From contig JAZBRS010000026.1 in assembly GCA_037176725.1 (NCBI GenBank), positions 152,035,501 through 152,099,500 on the forward strand: 64,000 bases of DNA. The letters are read 5' to 3'. This DNA is from Posidonia oceanica. Lineage: Eukaryota > Streptophyta > Magnoliopsida > Alismatales > Posidoniaceae. Shown one piece after another: positions 10,689-21,654 of this stretch; position 1 is the stretch's first letter; each line of letters opens with the position of its first letter. Below the pieces are notes generated by a model that saw only the letters and a list, made by a program, of their open reading frames with translations, did no database searches and was not told the DNA's origin. A program made the translations under genes and the position numbers.

Positions 10689-10760
10689 GTAACACCCGTA
10701 AATTTATTTTCTCTTGTAATTATTCAGATTTATAAATTTGTAACTGTAGACGGGTGTTAC
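10689..10760. other. Terminal inverted repeat at the LTR start
   Basis: GTAACACCCGT (10689-10699) and ACGGGTGTTAC (10750-10760) are perfect 11-bp inverted copies. Inner AAATTTAT / ATAAATTT segments can extend the stem. In the 3' LTR the second arm has decayed to ACGACTGTTAC. It could be a terminator-like or integrase-recognition fold in U3; no function is shown by the sequence. Confidence 0.6.
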
Positions 10761-11116
10761 TGGCTCGAGTCCTCATTCTATTAGTTCTGTGATCGGTGTT
10801 TGGGCTTTAATTCTTGTTCTGGCCACTAAATTGATTGGAACCCCGGGTTCCTACCATGGATCGATTCCGCGTATTGGTCTTGTGGATTGGTTCCGTGGAT
10901 GAGTCTTGCGGGTTGGTTCCGCGTATCTGCTCCATGGGGTGCATTCAATTAATTCAATCGTTGGTAGATTGGTTGGTGCACTGTGCTCATGCATGGGATT
11001 GTTGGGTTAGTGTGAAGGAGTGGTTGCCGCCTCGTGGTGTTGTTGGTGGGTGTGTGGGGAGTTGTTGGACGTGGGACTGGTGGATGTGCATGTGGTTGCT
11101 TCTTTAGGCACGAGAC

Positions 11117-11123
11117 TATATAA
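11117..11123 (+). promoter_or_regulatory. LTR TATA box, outer Tekay
   Basis: TATATAA is followed by GAGAGAGAGAAG. The same layout (TATA, then a GA/CT-rich tract) occurs in the nested Tekay LTR, which supports it as the retroelement promoter. Confidence 0.6.
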
Positions 11124-13031
11124 GAGAGAGAGAAGTGTCCTTCGCAAGCCACTGACTTCCCCCATCATTTTTCCAACAGTGGAGAGAGCGAGTGCCGAAT
11201 TTCCAGAGCCTTCCTCCTTTCTTCCTCCACCTTCCTTGAGTCCTCTCCTCCTCCTTCCATCTGAGAGAGAAAGAGGTGTGGCGAGGGGCTGTGCACTGGA
11301 GTTGGCCGAGTTTCTCCTCTGTCCAGGAGAGAACTTCAATCGTTCCAAGGAGGTCTCATCGTCGACAAACATCTCCCTGTCGAGTGGTGCGCTCGTGAAG
11401 TGGTGTGGTGAGCTCCGAAGCAGTGGTGATTGCCAGAGGTTCATTTGGGTCACCGGTGTTGAGGAGAGCTCCTCTGTGTACTTTTGTCTGGTGCACACCT
11501 CACCGTTTTCCTTCAATTTTGCTTCCAATTGATGCAAATGTATAGTTTAGCATGTTTTGGATGCTTGGTAGTGATTTCATGATTTTAGGAGATTTATGGT
11601 AGATTTTTGCAATGATTTTGGTGCAGTGAATAGTAAACCCGAATGTGCATGTTTTCTTTCAATTTTGATATCTTGAGCTACGTTTATCAGATTCCTATGA
11701 TATTTGTGCCATATCGTAGAGTACTTGGATATCTTTGTTTTGGTTATTTTTGTGTAATTTATAGCTTTGTGTGGTGTGACCGATTGGAGTTCCCAACTGG
11801 GGCGATTTTTGGGTGCCCTGTTACTGGCTGCATGGGCTCTGATTTCAGGGGTTAGCCGCAGGTTAGTCCTGCATGTTGGTACCGTGGGTCCCACCTGCGT
11901 TTTGGCCAGGTTAGGCCTGTTTTAGTGGTTTCTGGTTTGGATTGTTGGTGCTTAATTGTGGTGAAATGATGTTTTGGATCTACGAATATTCTGGTGATAT
12001 GAAAATGATTTTAAAAATGATTTTGAGAAAAATGTGGATATGGTTTTGAAAGAGTTTTGCTACGGTTTTCCTGTGGGCTAAGAAACCTAAGGGTCATGTT
12101 GTCAGGACCCCAGGAATGTGACGACGTTCCTGATGTGTCGAGCACGTCACTTGGGTTGACATCTGTGAGTCGAGGTACCGTCCGTACTTAGGAGTATCGT
12201 GGCAGCAGGCCAAGGGAGTATGATACCTCTGTGTAACTAGGTACGATACACTAGTTACTACGGGTACTGATACTTGTGTGTGTGCTGAGGAGCCTTCAGA
12301 GGTTCGAGCATTGAGTTTCTGGGCACCGATAGGGCATGCCCTGTGGTTTTGTCCTAAGAGAGAACAGCTCGCCGAGTTGGGTGAACAGCTTTCCCAGGTG
12401 GGGTTAGCTTTTGAGGATCCTTCAGGTGGGAGGATGTTGGGATGAACATTCTCCTCCATAAGGCGAATGTCCGTGGCAGTGCAGTGCGCTTCGACGGTTG
12501 CTTGTGGGCCACAGTTGGTTGCTTGGCGCTGAGCAACACGACTCAGTGTGGTTTTCTGTTTGCGTGGCTTGAGGTTTTGGCCAAAGTGGCCTTGAGTTTT
12601 CTGCCTGTGCGGCATTGCAGCTTTTGTCGGGTTTTTGGCCAGTAGGGCCCGTGTTTTGGTGACGGTGATTTTTGAGACTATGGTGATTTTAAAAGGAAAA
12701 TAATAAAATAGATTTGGAAATATGTTTTGATCCGATTGACTTCAATCGAAGGTTTTATTTCGATTTTGTGTGTTTTTTTTCGCGGGATGTGTGCTGGGTG
12801 ACATTTTTTGTCACTCACGTGTTTGTTTTTTGGTTTTTAGTTGCAGATGCAGATGAGTAGTGGTGTTTTTGCACTAGTGCATATAGTTGGAGTCACATAG
12901 TCGTCTATTGCAGGTTCCTGGTAGTTAGATACTATATTGGTCTTTAATTATTCTATAAATTAAGCATTTATTTATGTTTAATTTATTTATACTAATGGAT
13001 TTTGGATGTACCGACGCGGATCATTACAGAT

Positions 13032-13043
13032 TTGGTATTAGAG
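13032..13043 (+). other. Primer-binding site, outer Tekay
   Basis: TGGTATTAGAGC lies 3 nt after the LTR end. It is the initiator-Met tRNA site TGGTATCAGAGC with one C-to-T change, itself a CAG-to-TAG change. The nested Tekay keeps the unaltered site. Confidence 0.85.
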
Positions 13044-13198
13044 CCTAGGTTCACTAGGTGCACTAGCCTAGGGGTGTTCGGTTTAGTGACTCCATAGGAA
13101 AGCATGTCATGGTTGTGTATGCACCTGCTAGTTTTACCATGATTTCTGTTTGTTTTCCTGATTGTTATACAGGTACTCTGTTCTTTTCCTTTTGCAGA

Positions 13199-14309
13199 AT
13201 GTCTTGCCGTGAACATGGAAAGGGTAAGACACCTATTGATGAGTCCGGTTCTCAGGAGGAGAGTAGATGGCAGGGAATGTGGGCTGAGTTGCGGAACCTG
13301 GAGCACGAGATTTCTCATGCGTTCAACAAAGGTAGCTCTAGTCGATCGTCGAGAGATTCGTGGCTGCATCAGCTGAGGAAACTGCGTGTGCCAATGTTCA
13401 AAGGCAAGGGTGGGCCCGAGGAGAGCGAGGCATGGTTGCAGAGGATTGTAAAGATGCTAGAGAGCATGGTGTGCTCAGCGGAGCACTGGGTGCGGTTGGC
13501 CACCTATCTGCTAGAAGATGCGGACCAGTGGTGGAGGTCCATGCGGCGGCTGAAGTTTCTAGATTTTGTGACGATTGAGATCAAGTGGAAGGACTTTGAA
13601 GTGGCCTTCTACGAGAAGTACTTTCCCGATCATGTGCAGGACAGATTTGATCGAGAATTCTGGAGTTTGCAGTAGGGCAACATGACAGTGAGTGAGTACG
13701 AAGCTGCCTTTGCCCATGTGGAGCGATTCACCCAGGTCTTTGATTCTAAGGAGCGGCGGGCGAAGAGGTTCCTGAAGGGTCTTCAGTCGGAGTTGAAATT
13801 GAAGGTGATGGCTTGCCGATGTCAGGCCGTGGCGGAGATGGTCTAGATGGCTCCTCGCTTTGAGGATGAGTACAGGCAATACATGGAAGGTCGTCCCAAG
13901 GGGAAGTCTAAGACATCTTTTGCTTCCCGATTTTCCTTCTCCAGTATGCCGAGTTCCAATGGCACTGGTAGCTCTAATAAGAGAAGGAATGAGAAGCCTG
14001 GTGGCGTTTCTGGTGCCCGGCACAGTTTTGCAGGTGGCAGCAGTGCTAGTCCTAGTTAGACAGGTTCTAGTGGGCCAAGAGGAATTCAGTGTTTCCAGTG
14101 TGGTCAGGTGGGCCATTTTGTTGCGAATTGCCCTCGATCGCAGCAAGCGTCCCAGCTGGTGCGCTACAACTGTGGGAGGCTAGGGCACATTCAGAGGTCA
14201 TGTCCTGACAATCCCAGGAGAGCAAGGAGTGCACCGCAGCAGTCGACCAAGGGGCATGTCTTCACCATCACTGCCCCCGACTCAAGACCTTCTAGAGATG
14301 TGGTGGAGG
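13199..14309 (+). pseudogene. gag: Gag of outer Tekay, three in-frame TAG stops
   Basis: The frame runs from ATG 13199 for 1111 nt (370 codons plus one base) to the candidate splice donor. That is exactly the length of gag in the nested copy. The Retrotrans_gag capsid region covers codons of about 60-200. Then come a basic Ser/Arg/Lys-rich linker and two CCHC knuckles near 14095-14205: the first is intact (CX2CX4HX4C), the second has lost its first Cys to Arg. Stops lie at 13673, 13844 and 14057, all TAG; the expected residue is Gln for at least the first and third. The product would package the element's RNA into particles. It is not translatable in full. Confidence 0.85.
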
Positions 14310-14425
14310 GTAAGGATCAATAGATTTTGTGTTGTGTAACCCTCTATGTATCCTGTTTGTAACTTCCCTTGTATTCTGAACTATTTTTTAATTGGGGATG
14401 TCGCTGGTTTGTGCTTGGCCATTAG
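14310..14425 (+). other. Candidate intron between gag and protease, outer Tekay
   Basis: 116 nt with a GTAAGG donor after GAGG and a CATTAG acceptor before GTTCTTTTC; T-rich inside. Removing it joins gag (phase 1) in frame to the protease. Keeping it gives an in-frame TAG at 14321, just after the knuckles. The nested copy has a 116-nt segment with the same donor and the same acceptor context at the same place. Inferred from comparing two copies; there are no transcript data. Confidence 0.6.
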
Positions 14426-15644
14426 GTTCTTTTCTTGTGGTGGGCTAGATGGCCAAGGTTCTGTTTGACTCAAGGAGTTCTTTCTCCTATGTCTCTAAGT
14501 CTTTTATTGCGGAGATGGAGGATAGACCAGCTAAGCTGGCCTTTCATCTTAACATGGTGACGCTGTTGGAGGAGCACAGTTTGGCTTGGAGGTATCTACG
14601 GCCTGTCAGTATGGCGCTGAATGACCGGGAGTTCGATGCCAGTTTCATCATTATGGATATGCAGGAATATGATGTGATATTGGGCATGGACTGGTTGGCT
14701 CAGCATTCCGCTTTGATCAACTGTGCTCGGAGGAGAGTATATTTTGGAGTTGCTGGCGAAGGTTCCTTCTTTGTGCAAGGTGTGTGCCAGGGTGAGCCTA
14801 AGTTTGTTATTTCAGCAATGAAGGCTTACAAATCATTGGCCATGGGTTGTGTGGGGTATCTAACCAGTGTGGTTACCTCCACTTCTCCTGAGTTGGGTGT
14901 TCACAACATTTTAGTAGTGTGTGAATATCTTGACGTATTTCCTAACGACTTGCCTAGTATACCACCTCACTGGGAAGTAGAGTTCTCTATCGAGCTGGTC
15001 CTAGGGTCTGGTGCCGTTTCGAAGCCTCCTTACCGCATGGCACCAGTGGAGTTGAGAGAGCTCAAGGCTCATTTGCAGGAGTTGCTGGATAAGGGTTTCA
15101 TCAGGCCGAGTGTATCTCCATGGGGAGCGCTTGTCTTGTTCGTTAGCAAGAAGAATGGTTCTCTTCGGTTGTGTATAGATTACTGGATGTTGAACCAAAT
15201 TACAGTGAAGAACAAGTACCCTTTGCCCTGCAATGATGACTTGTTCGATCAGTTGTAGTCTGCTTTGGTGTTTTCGAAGATTGATCTGAGGTTGGGGTAT
15301 CACCAGCTCACGACTTAGATATTTAGAAGACTGCCTTCCGGAAGCAGTATGGCCATTATGAGTTCACGGTTATGCCATTCGGCTTAACCAATGCACCTGC
15401 TGCATTTATGGATCTGATGAACAGGATTTTCAGACCATTTCTAGACCAATTTGTAGTGGTCTTTGTAGATGATGTGCTGATCTATTCTCCAGATGTGGAG
15501 ACTCAAGCCTTGCACCTGAGAGCTGTGCTGGATACTTTGAGGCAGCATCAATTGTATGCTAAGTTCTCCAAGTGTGAATTCTGGCTAAGCGTGGTCATGT
15601 TCCTTGGCCACCTTATTTCTAGAGAAGGCTTCAGAGTAGATCCT
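14426..15644 (+). pseudogene. pol: Pol part 1 of outer Tekay: protease and reverse transcriptase
   Basis: The protease has LFDSRSS where the aspartic-protease signature is LFDSGSS, so the active-site Gly is replaced by Arg (14449-14480). The I-L-G-M-D-W-L motif follows. RT motifs include the proline-rich linker, the [13 protein letters not shown] block, [15 protein letters not shown] and an intact FVDD catalytic box near 15465. Breaks: TAG at 14446, 15256 and 15316, then a frameshift before a TAG at 15324, after which the frame continues to 15639. The nested element enters within the codons for V-D-P, duplicating ATCCT. The frame resumes at 25327. Confidence 0.87.
15640..15644 (+). other. Target-site duplication, left (ATCCT)
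   Basis: ATCCT directly precedes TGTAAC of the nested Tekay and recurs at 25322-25326 directly after its terminal ATTACA. Removing one copy plus the element restores the RT frame, which proves the insertion point. Confidence 0.95.
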
Positions 15645-17443
15645 TGTAACACCCTCGGCACCACAAACTAGCATCAAACTACCCATAACAAATTAACAAT
15701 TGAATAACTTACTGAAACTTGCAGAAATATTAACTAAATAAAGAAAATAATTGAATTAAAACTCAATAACCTATTTCTACCCAGAACCTGTGGTGTGTGG
15801 CTACGTGGCTCCAACTATGTACACTAGACTAGACTGCAACTCCACGAACTGCACCTGAAAGAAACCAATGAAAACACGTATGACTGACATCTAATTGTCA
15901 CCCAACACACGCCTACCAAAAACCAAAAACAACAAATTGAAAACTGGAGCTACTGGCTGTCAGCTCCCAGAACCACACCATTGCCTCTCTTGGTAGTCCC
16001 AAAACCTGAAGTCTGCAAAAGCATCAAGTCTGCAAAATTCTACTATAAAGAAGCATACAATTTCTTTCTAAACCTGCTTTTCAAAATCCTTCTCTTTTTT
16101 TTTTTTCAAAACACATGCATTCTTTAAAATCCATTATGCACCCTTGGAATGGTTTTTTTTTTACACCAAACCAAGTCCAGAAACTATCACAAAACCACAT
16201 CTTAAAAACCAAGGTTTTTTCTTGACCAAGCCGGAAAATCTGAATCCGAGAACAGAAAACCACAACACACGCTCCCAACGTCAAAACCTGTCGTGTCACT
16301 GTGGCCAACAGCGACTGACCAGCCAACAAGCAGTCGTCGAAGCGTACTGCACTGCCACAAATGAGCTACCCTGTGTAGGAGCTGGTCCGTCCCGGGTCCT
16401 TACTCTAAGAACCCTCCAAAGTTCACTCTAGGACAACACAGGGTACGTCCTTTTTTACGTCCTCAACTCGGGCCACCTGGGTCTTCTACCAGGCCCTACC
16501 ACTCAGCAATCACAACCTCAAACCTGTAACAGACCCTCTAGGAGTATCAGTCATCCCTGGTCTGCCAGTACAGTTCTACGGTTCAGTGACTCCCACCACA
16601 CAGCAACCACGACCTCAGACTCACACCAGGCCCTCCAGAGGTATCAGTCGTCCCTGGTCCACCAATGCGATCTGGCCTTTGTGATTCCTTCCAAAACTCA
16701 CGCAAAACTCTTTTCGAAATCATTTTCCAAAACCTTTGCAAACTTGTGCAACTCTTTGAAAATGTTTTTCCAAAACATGTTTATTGCACAAAATCTTTTA
16801 TAAAACCCAAAACATCATTTTAAATCTTCAATTCAAGCAAAACAGCCATCCTCACGGACTGGGCACACCAAAGATGCCTGCTAGCGCCTCATGCGCCAGC
16901 CATGCCACCTAGGTGCGCTGATGGGTTGTGTATGCCAGTCGCTCCCCACCCTAAAAACCTGCCAGTAAACTGAGCCACAGCGACCCACGAAAATCGCAGA
17001 TCTTAGGAACTCTCACAATCTCACCACAAGCAACCAAAAATTCCACATAATATACCAAAATAAAGAGATCGAAGTAATCTACCATGTGGAAGAAAATTAC
17101 GGAAATCCGACACTCATAGCTCAAGATATAAAAGATCAAAGCAAAGGAGCTCAAAACACACCAACAATACATATCACTCGAAAATTCCCTGAAAAGTCTA
17201 CTAGAAATAACCAAAAATTAGGAAATCACTACCATGCATCAAGATCACCTCAAGCAACATATTTGCATCACTTACAAACTTAAATGAGAAGAATTTATGA
17301 GGTAGAACGTGTACCTCACTCCAGCGGCCGACTGTGCAACTCTTTCGACACCACACCACGCCGTTTCTGACATTCCAACGCCTTATACTTGCGAAGACGA
17401 TGGTGGCAACCGTGGTGAACTTCTTCCCCTCTCCAATGAGCCT

Positions 17444-17524
<81 letters not shown>

Positions 17525-18146
17525 CTCTTCTCCCTCTCCCCTGTTTCTCCTTCTCTTTTTTTTTTCTTTTTACATGCCTCCAGCACAAAGCCCCTCCTTC
17601 CTCCTTTAATAACACTCGTGCCTGACATATTCCTTAAAACACAGGCACGAGCATGCATAAAGAATTTTGCGGGGCACAAGGCATGTACAAAGTTCACGTG
17701 TGATAAAAGGAAAAGAGAGAATCACGAGTTGCACTATGACAATTGGCGTTATATCCTTCCCTCGGTCCTATACATCATTCACGGGTCATAACACGCCAAG
17801 ATCTCAGCACAAAACCAAGAATCAAAGAGAAACCACAAAGACACAGGAGGTAATCAAGGATCCCAAGAAGGAGACAAGAATCCAAAGGAGAAAACACTCA
17901 CAAATCTATCATGATTACTCAACAAATATATATACAATTATAAGCAATCAATCTCAAATTTACCCAGAATATACTCACATGGGAATTCGATTTCCGAATC
18001 AAATGTCACAGCATTCAGAATTCTAAATTATCGGGCCATGCCTGTATTCCGTGCTAATAATCCATGCTGATCACGCGTGCCAGCATTTTGCACCAAATAC
18101 TCGCATGGAATACATCTGCTAGTTCTAGACAGACCCGGATATTACA
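15645..18146 (-). repeat. 3' LTR of nested Tekay, 2.50 kb
   Basis: On the + strand it begins TGTAACACCCTCGG and ends GGATATTACA, giving TG..CA ends. It matches 22905-25321 from about 15784 onward. Its U5-terminal 140 bp (15645-15784) have no counterpart in the other LTR. It carries a (CT)37 run at 17447-17520, where its partner has only about 8 units. The TATA box found in the partner is altered here (TTATTAAAGG on the - strand). Confidence 0.9.
17447..17520. repeat. (CT)37 microsatellite in the nested Tekay 3' LTR
   Basis: Uninterrupted CT dinucleotides. The matching site in the other LTR (24617-24632) has about 8 TC units, so the difference arose after insertion. The 91- to 160-aa open frames over this site are low-complexity artefacts. 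Confidence 0.95.
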
Positions 18147-18163
18147 TCCTACCCCCATAAAAG
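18147..18163 (-). other. Polypurine tract, nested Tekay
   Basis: On the - strand CTTTTATGGGGGTAGGA directly precedes TGTAATATCC, the 3' LTR start. This is the usual plus-strand primer position of a Ty3 element. Confidence 0.85.
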
Positions 18164-18167
18164 AATT

Positions 18168-19230
18168 TCATCCCCGAAATTCATCTCTAATAGAATAGAT
18201 GGGGGTACTACGAATGGATGTCCACCTCACGCTCCTAGGTGCCTCTTTTGAGCCATGATGCTGCCACTGAACTAGCACAAGGGGAATTACTTTATTTCTT
18301 AGAACCTGTTCCTTCTGGTCGAGAATCTGAATGGCATCCTCTACCTTAGTCAGTTCCTCCTGCAACTCCTCTGGCTGCATCGGTATCACCTGGGACACGT
18401 TAGCCAAGCACTTCCTTAACATCGAGACATGGAACACGCTATGCACACCTAATAATTCCGGAGGCAAATCCAACTTATATGCAACTTCACCAATCCTTCT
18501 GGAAATCCTGTAGGGTCCAATGTAGCGAGGACTCAACTTTTCCCACTTACCGAACCTCATTACCGCTTTGGTTGGTGATATCTTTAGAAAAATGAAGTCC
18601 CCTTCTCCGAATTCTAAAGGTCTTCGACTCCTGTCTGCATAGCTCTTCTGCCTGTTTTGTGCAGCTATCAATCTCTTATGAATCAACTCCACTCGGTTTG
18701 CGTATTGTTACACAATTTATGGACCCAAAAGGTGATGTTCGCCTACTTCGTTCCAACAAGTGGATGCTCTACACAGTCTTCCATACAAAGCTTCGTATGG
18801 TGCCATCCCAATGCTGGAGTGATAACTATTAATGTAGGCAAACTCGATCAATGGAAGGTGCTCCTCTCAGTTGCCTTTCAAATCCAAAACACAGGCTATC
18901 AACATGTCTTCCTGTGTCTAAATAGTTGTTTCGGTCTAACTGTCTGTTTGGGGATGAAAGGTGGTGCTGAAATTCAATACTGTGCCAAAAGCTTCCTGCA
19001 ATGTCCTCTAGAATCTCAATGTAAACCATGTGTCTCTGTCAGATATGACCAACACAGGTACCCCGTGCAGACGAACTATCTTAGACACATACAACTCTGC
19101 CAGCTGTGATAATGGAAGATTCACCCGCATAGGCAAGAAATGCGCTGACTTTGTGAGCTGGTCTACGATTACCCACACTGTGTCATTCTTCCTTCTGGTT
19201 TTGGGTAATCCTGTCACAAAGTCCATGGTG
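18168..19230 (-). pseudogene. pol: Integrase and chromodomain part of pol, nested Tekay
   Basis: At 19008-19226 the catalytic core shows M-D-F-V-T-G-L-P with its first Asp and V-I-S-D-R-D with the second. The C-terminal part (18168-18692) holds the SH3-like GDFIFLKISP region, Y-I-G-P-Y-R-I, H-V-S-M-L-R-K-C and then a chromodomain core I-L-D-Q-K-E-Q-V-L-R-N-K-V-I-P-L. The chromodomain tail is scrambled after H-H-G-S-K-E, probably by a small indel. Between the two blocks the frame is broken. Chromodomains of this kind steer integration to marked chromatin. Confidence 0.85.
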
Positions 19231-21202
19231 ATATGCTCTCATTTCCAAATCGGAATATCCAGGGGTTGCAGAGTTCCTCCTGGTCTCTAGTGCTCAGTCC
19301 TCACCATCTAGCAGGTTGCACACTTGGCTACATGTTTAGCAATGTCTCTCTTCATTCCAGGCTACCAAAAATTCCTTTTCAGGTCTTAGTACATCTTGGT
19401 GCTTCCTGGATGAATTCTGTATTTGGACCGATGGGCTTCATCCAACAATCTTTGCTTCACTTCATCTACTTGTGGCACATACAAGCGCAAATCATACCTC
19501 AGCGTACCATCAACACCAACAGAGAAGTGAGGCACCTCTCCCACCTTTAGTTTCCCCCAAGTTTCCTGTACAAAGGGGTCTAATTGTTGAGCAACCACAA
19601 TTGCTTCAATCAACCTTGCATGGATAGACAGATTAGCCACCCAAGCACCAATAGGTCCCTGAGACTGCCTTCGAGGTCTGCATTCGACCAGACCCTCTAT
19701 CATACACCATTCTTTAACCATCAGGCTGGCCATGACATGAGTTCGCCTGCTCAGTGCATCTGCCACTACATTGGCCTTTCCTGGGTGGTAGGACAAACTA
19801 AAATCGTTGTCCTTAAGGTATTCCACCCACCTTCGCTGTCTCAGGTTCAAATCCTTATGGGTAAAAATGTACTTCAAACTCTGATGATCTATGAACACTT
19901 CAAACTGCTCACCATACAAATAGTGCCTCCAGATCTTTCGTGCAAACACCACTGCAGGCATCTCCAAGTCGTGCGTAGGGTAATTATCTCATGGCCCTTC
20001 AATGGGCGAGAAGCATAAGCTACCACCTTGCCATGCTGCATCAAAACACACTCCAATCCAGTTCCACAAGCATCACTGTACACTGTGAAACCCTCACTCC
20101 CTGAAGGTTTCGTCAAGACTAGAGATGTGACTAGACGAGCCTTTAACTCGTTGAAACATTCCTCACATTGCCAGTCCCATATGAATGGGACCTCCTTCCA
20201 GGTCAGCCTGGTCAGAGGTGCAGCAATCTTAGAGAAATCCTGAATAAACCTTTGATAATATCCTGCCAAGCACAAGAAACTTTGGATCTCTGACACGTTC
20301 TTGGGTCTGGCCCAGCTGTTCACCACTTCCACTTTAGCAGGATCCACATTAATGCCCTCTCCAGAGATGATGTGGCCAAGGAATGTGACTTTTTCTAGCC
20401 AAAACTCACATTTGGAGAACTTTGCATAGAGTTGATGCTGCCTCAGCATCTCCAGTACTATCCTCAAGTGCATCTAGTGAGTTTCCATATCAGGAGAGTA
20501 AACCAGCACATTATCCACAAACACTACCACAAACTGTTCTAGATAGGGCCTGAATACCCTATTCATCAAATCCATGAATGCGACTGGGGCATTTGTCAAC
20601 CCAAATGGCATGACCAAGAACTCATAATGGCCATACCAAGTCAGAAATGCCATCTTGTGCACATCTAATTCTCAGATCTTGAGCTGGTGATAACTTGACT
20701 GCATGTCAATCTTCGAAAAGACTGAGGGCCCCTGTAGCTGGTCAAACAAATCATCTATTCTGGGAAATGGGTACTTATTCTTCACAGTTATCTGGTTCAG
20801 CATCCGATAATCTATACATAGTCGGAGTGAACCATCCTTCTTCTTAACGAACAAAACAGGCGCACCCCAAGGTGACACATTTGGCTTGATGAATCCTTTG
20901 TCCAATAACTCTTGCAGCTATTTATTGAGCTCTTATAACTCAGCAAGTGCCATCCTGTAAGGGGCCTTTGAGATGGGGCCTGATCCTGGCACTAATTCAA
21001 TTAGGAACTCAACCTCCCTGTGTGGTGACATACCAGGTAAATCCTCAGGAAAGACATCAGGGTATTCACAGACAACTGGTATATCTTGTACCCTTAAAGT
21101 CGGCAAAGAGGACACCACAACACTGGCCAGAGAACGGTAGGCCTTTATTGTAGAGATCACCTGCTTCGGCTCACCTGGTCTCAACCCTTGCACCAAGCAC
21201 AA
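19231..21202 (-). pseudogene. pol: RT, RNase H and start of integrase, nested Tekay
   Basis: RT blocks lie at 20933-21202 (linker), 20672-20905 ([34 protein letters not shown]) and 20474-20662 (PFGLTNAP and the catalytic box). The box reads FVDN instead of FVDD, so the second catalytic Asp is Asn. RNase H follows (about 19800-20100): Y-S-D-A and F-I-D-H-Q-S-L-K are present. [14 protein letters not shown] lies near 19750 and the integrase zinc-finger HPGSTKMY near 19390. TAG stops (for example just after 20474) and at least one frame change near 19960 break it. Confidence 0.87.
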
Positions 21203-21538
21203 CCCTACCCTGGCATTCTAACTGCACCCTCTTCTTGGCACAGTCTATCATTGCTGAATGCTGTGTCAGCCAGTCCATGCCAAATATGATATCATACTCC
21301 TGCATGTCCATTATTATTAGACTGGCCTTGAAACTTTTATCACTCAGCCTGATGCCAACTGACCGCAAATATCTCCACGCTAGGCTATGCTCCCCCAATG
21401 GTGTCACCACATTGAGATGAAAAGCCAACCTAGCTGGCCTGTCCCTAACCTCTGTTGCAAAAGGCTCAGAAATAAAAGAGAATGAACTCCCCGAGTCAAA
21501 CAACACTCTGGCCATTCAATCTGCTACCAGAAAAGAAC
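21171..21538 (-). pseudogene. pol: Protease part of pol, nested Tekay
   Basis: The frame after the candidate intron starts at 21538. It meets a TGA just before the M-A-R-V-L-F-D-S-G-S-S signature (about 21515), where a Trp would be expected. The aspartic-protease triad D-S-G is intact, unlike in the outer copy. I-I-F-G-M-D-W-L follows near 21270. The frame breaks near 21171 and the next frame carries the RT linker. Confidence 0.83.
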
Positions 21539-21654
21539 CTAAAGATAGCACATACCACAAGCACAACAACAGTTACTATTAAGTACAACATAGGTTATAC
21601 ATAGCTATGACAGAGGTGGAGAGTTACATAATACAACTCATTATTATTCCTTAC
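21539..21654 (-). other. Candidate intron between gag and protease, nested Tekay
   Basis: 116 nt on the - strand, donor GAGG/GTAAGG and acceptor CTTTAG/GTTCTTTTC, the same length and position as in the outer copy. Retention gives a TAA two codons into the intron. Removal joins the V-E-G codons of gag in phase 1 to S-F-L of the protease leader. Confidence 0.6.

Larger units (their letters stand above)
10688..13028 (+). repeat. 5' LTR of outer Tekay, 2.34 kb
   Basis: It begins TGTAACACCCG, ends ATTACA, and is followed 3 nt later by a primer-binding site. The first 230 bp match the 3' LTR start at 27524-27750. A TATATAA at 11117 divides a short U3 of about 0.45 kb from a long R/U5 of about 1.9 kb. 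Open frames inside it on both strands are incidental. Parts of the downstream region (GGCAGTGCAGTGCGCTTCGACG near 12474) resemble the nested Tekay's LTR, so the two are related subfamilies. Confidence 0.9.

Noticed and set aside
11007..11537. Two opposite frames of 170-176 codons
   Set aside because: They overlap on opposite strands within the Tekay 5' LTR, just past its TATA box; no family resemblance.
12094..12615. 173-codon frame on the - strand
   Set aside because: Lies entirely in the Tekay LTR and resembles no protein; antisense to the element.
17309..17791. 160-aa and related frames with long Ser-Leu runs
   Set aside because: Translation of the (CT)37 microsatellite inside an LTR.
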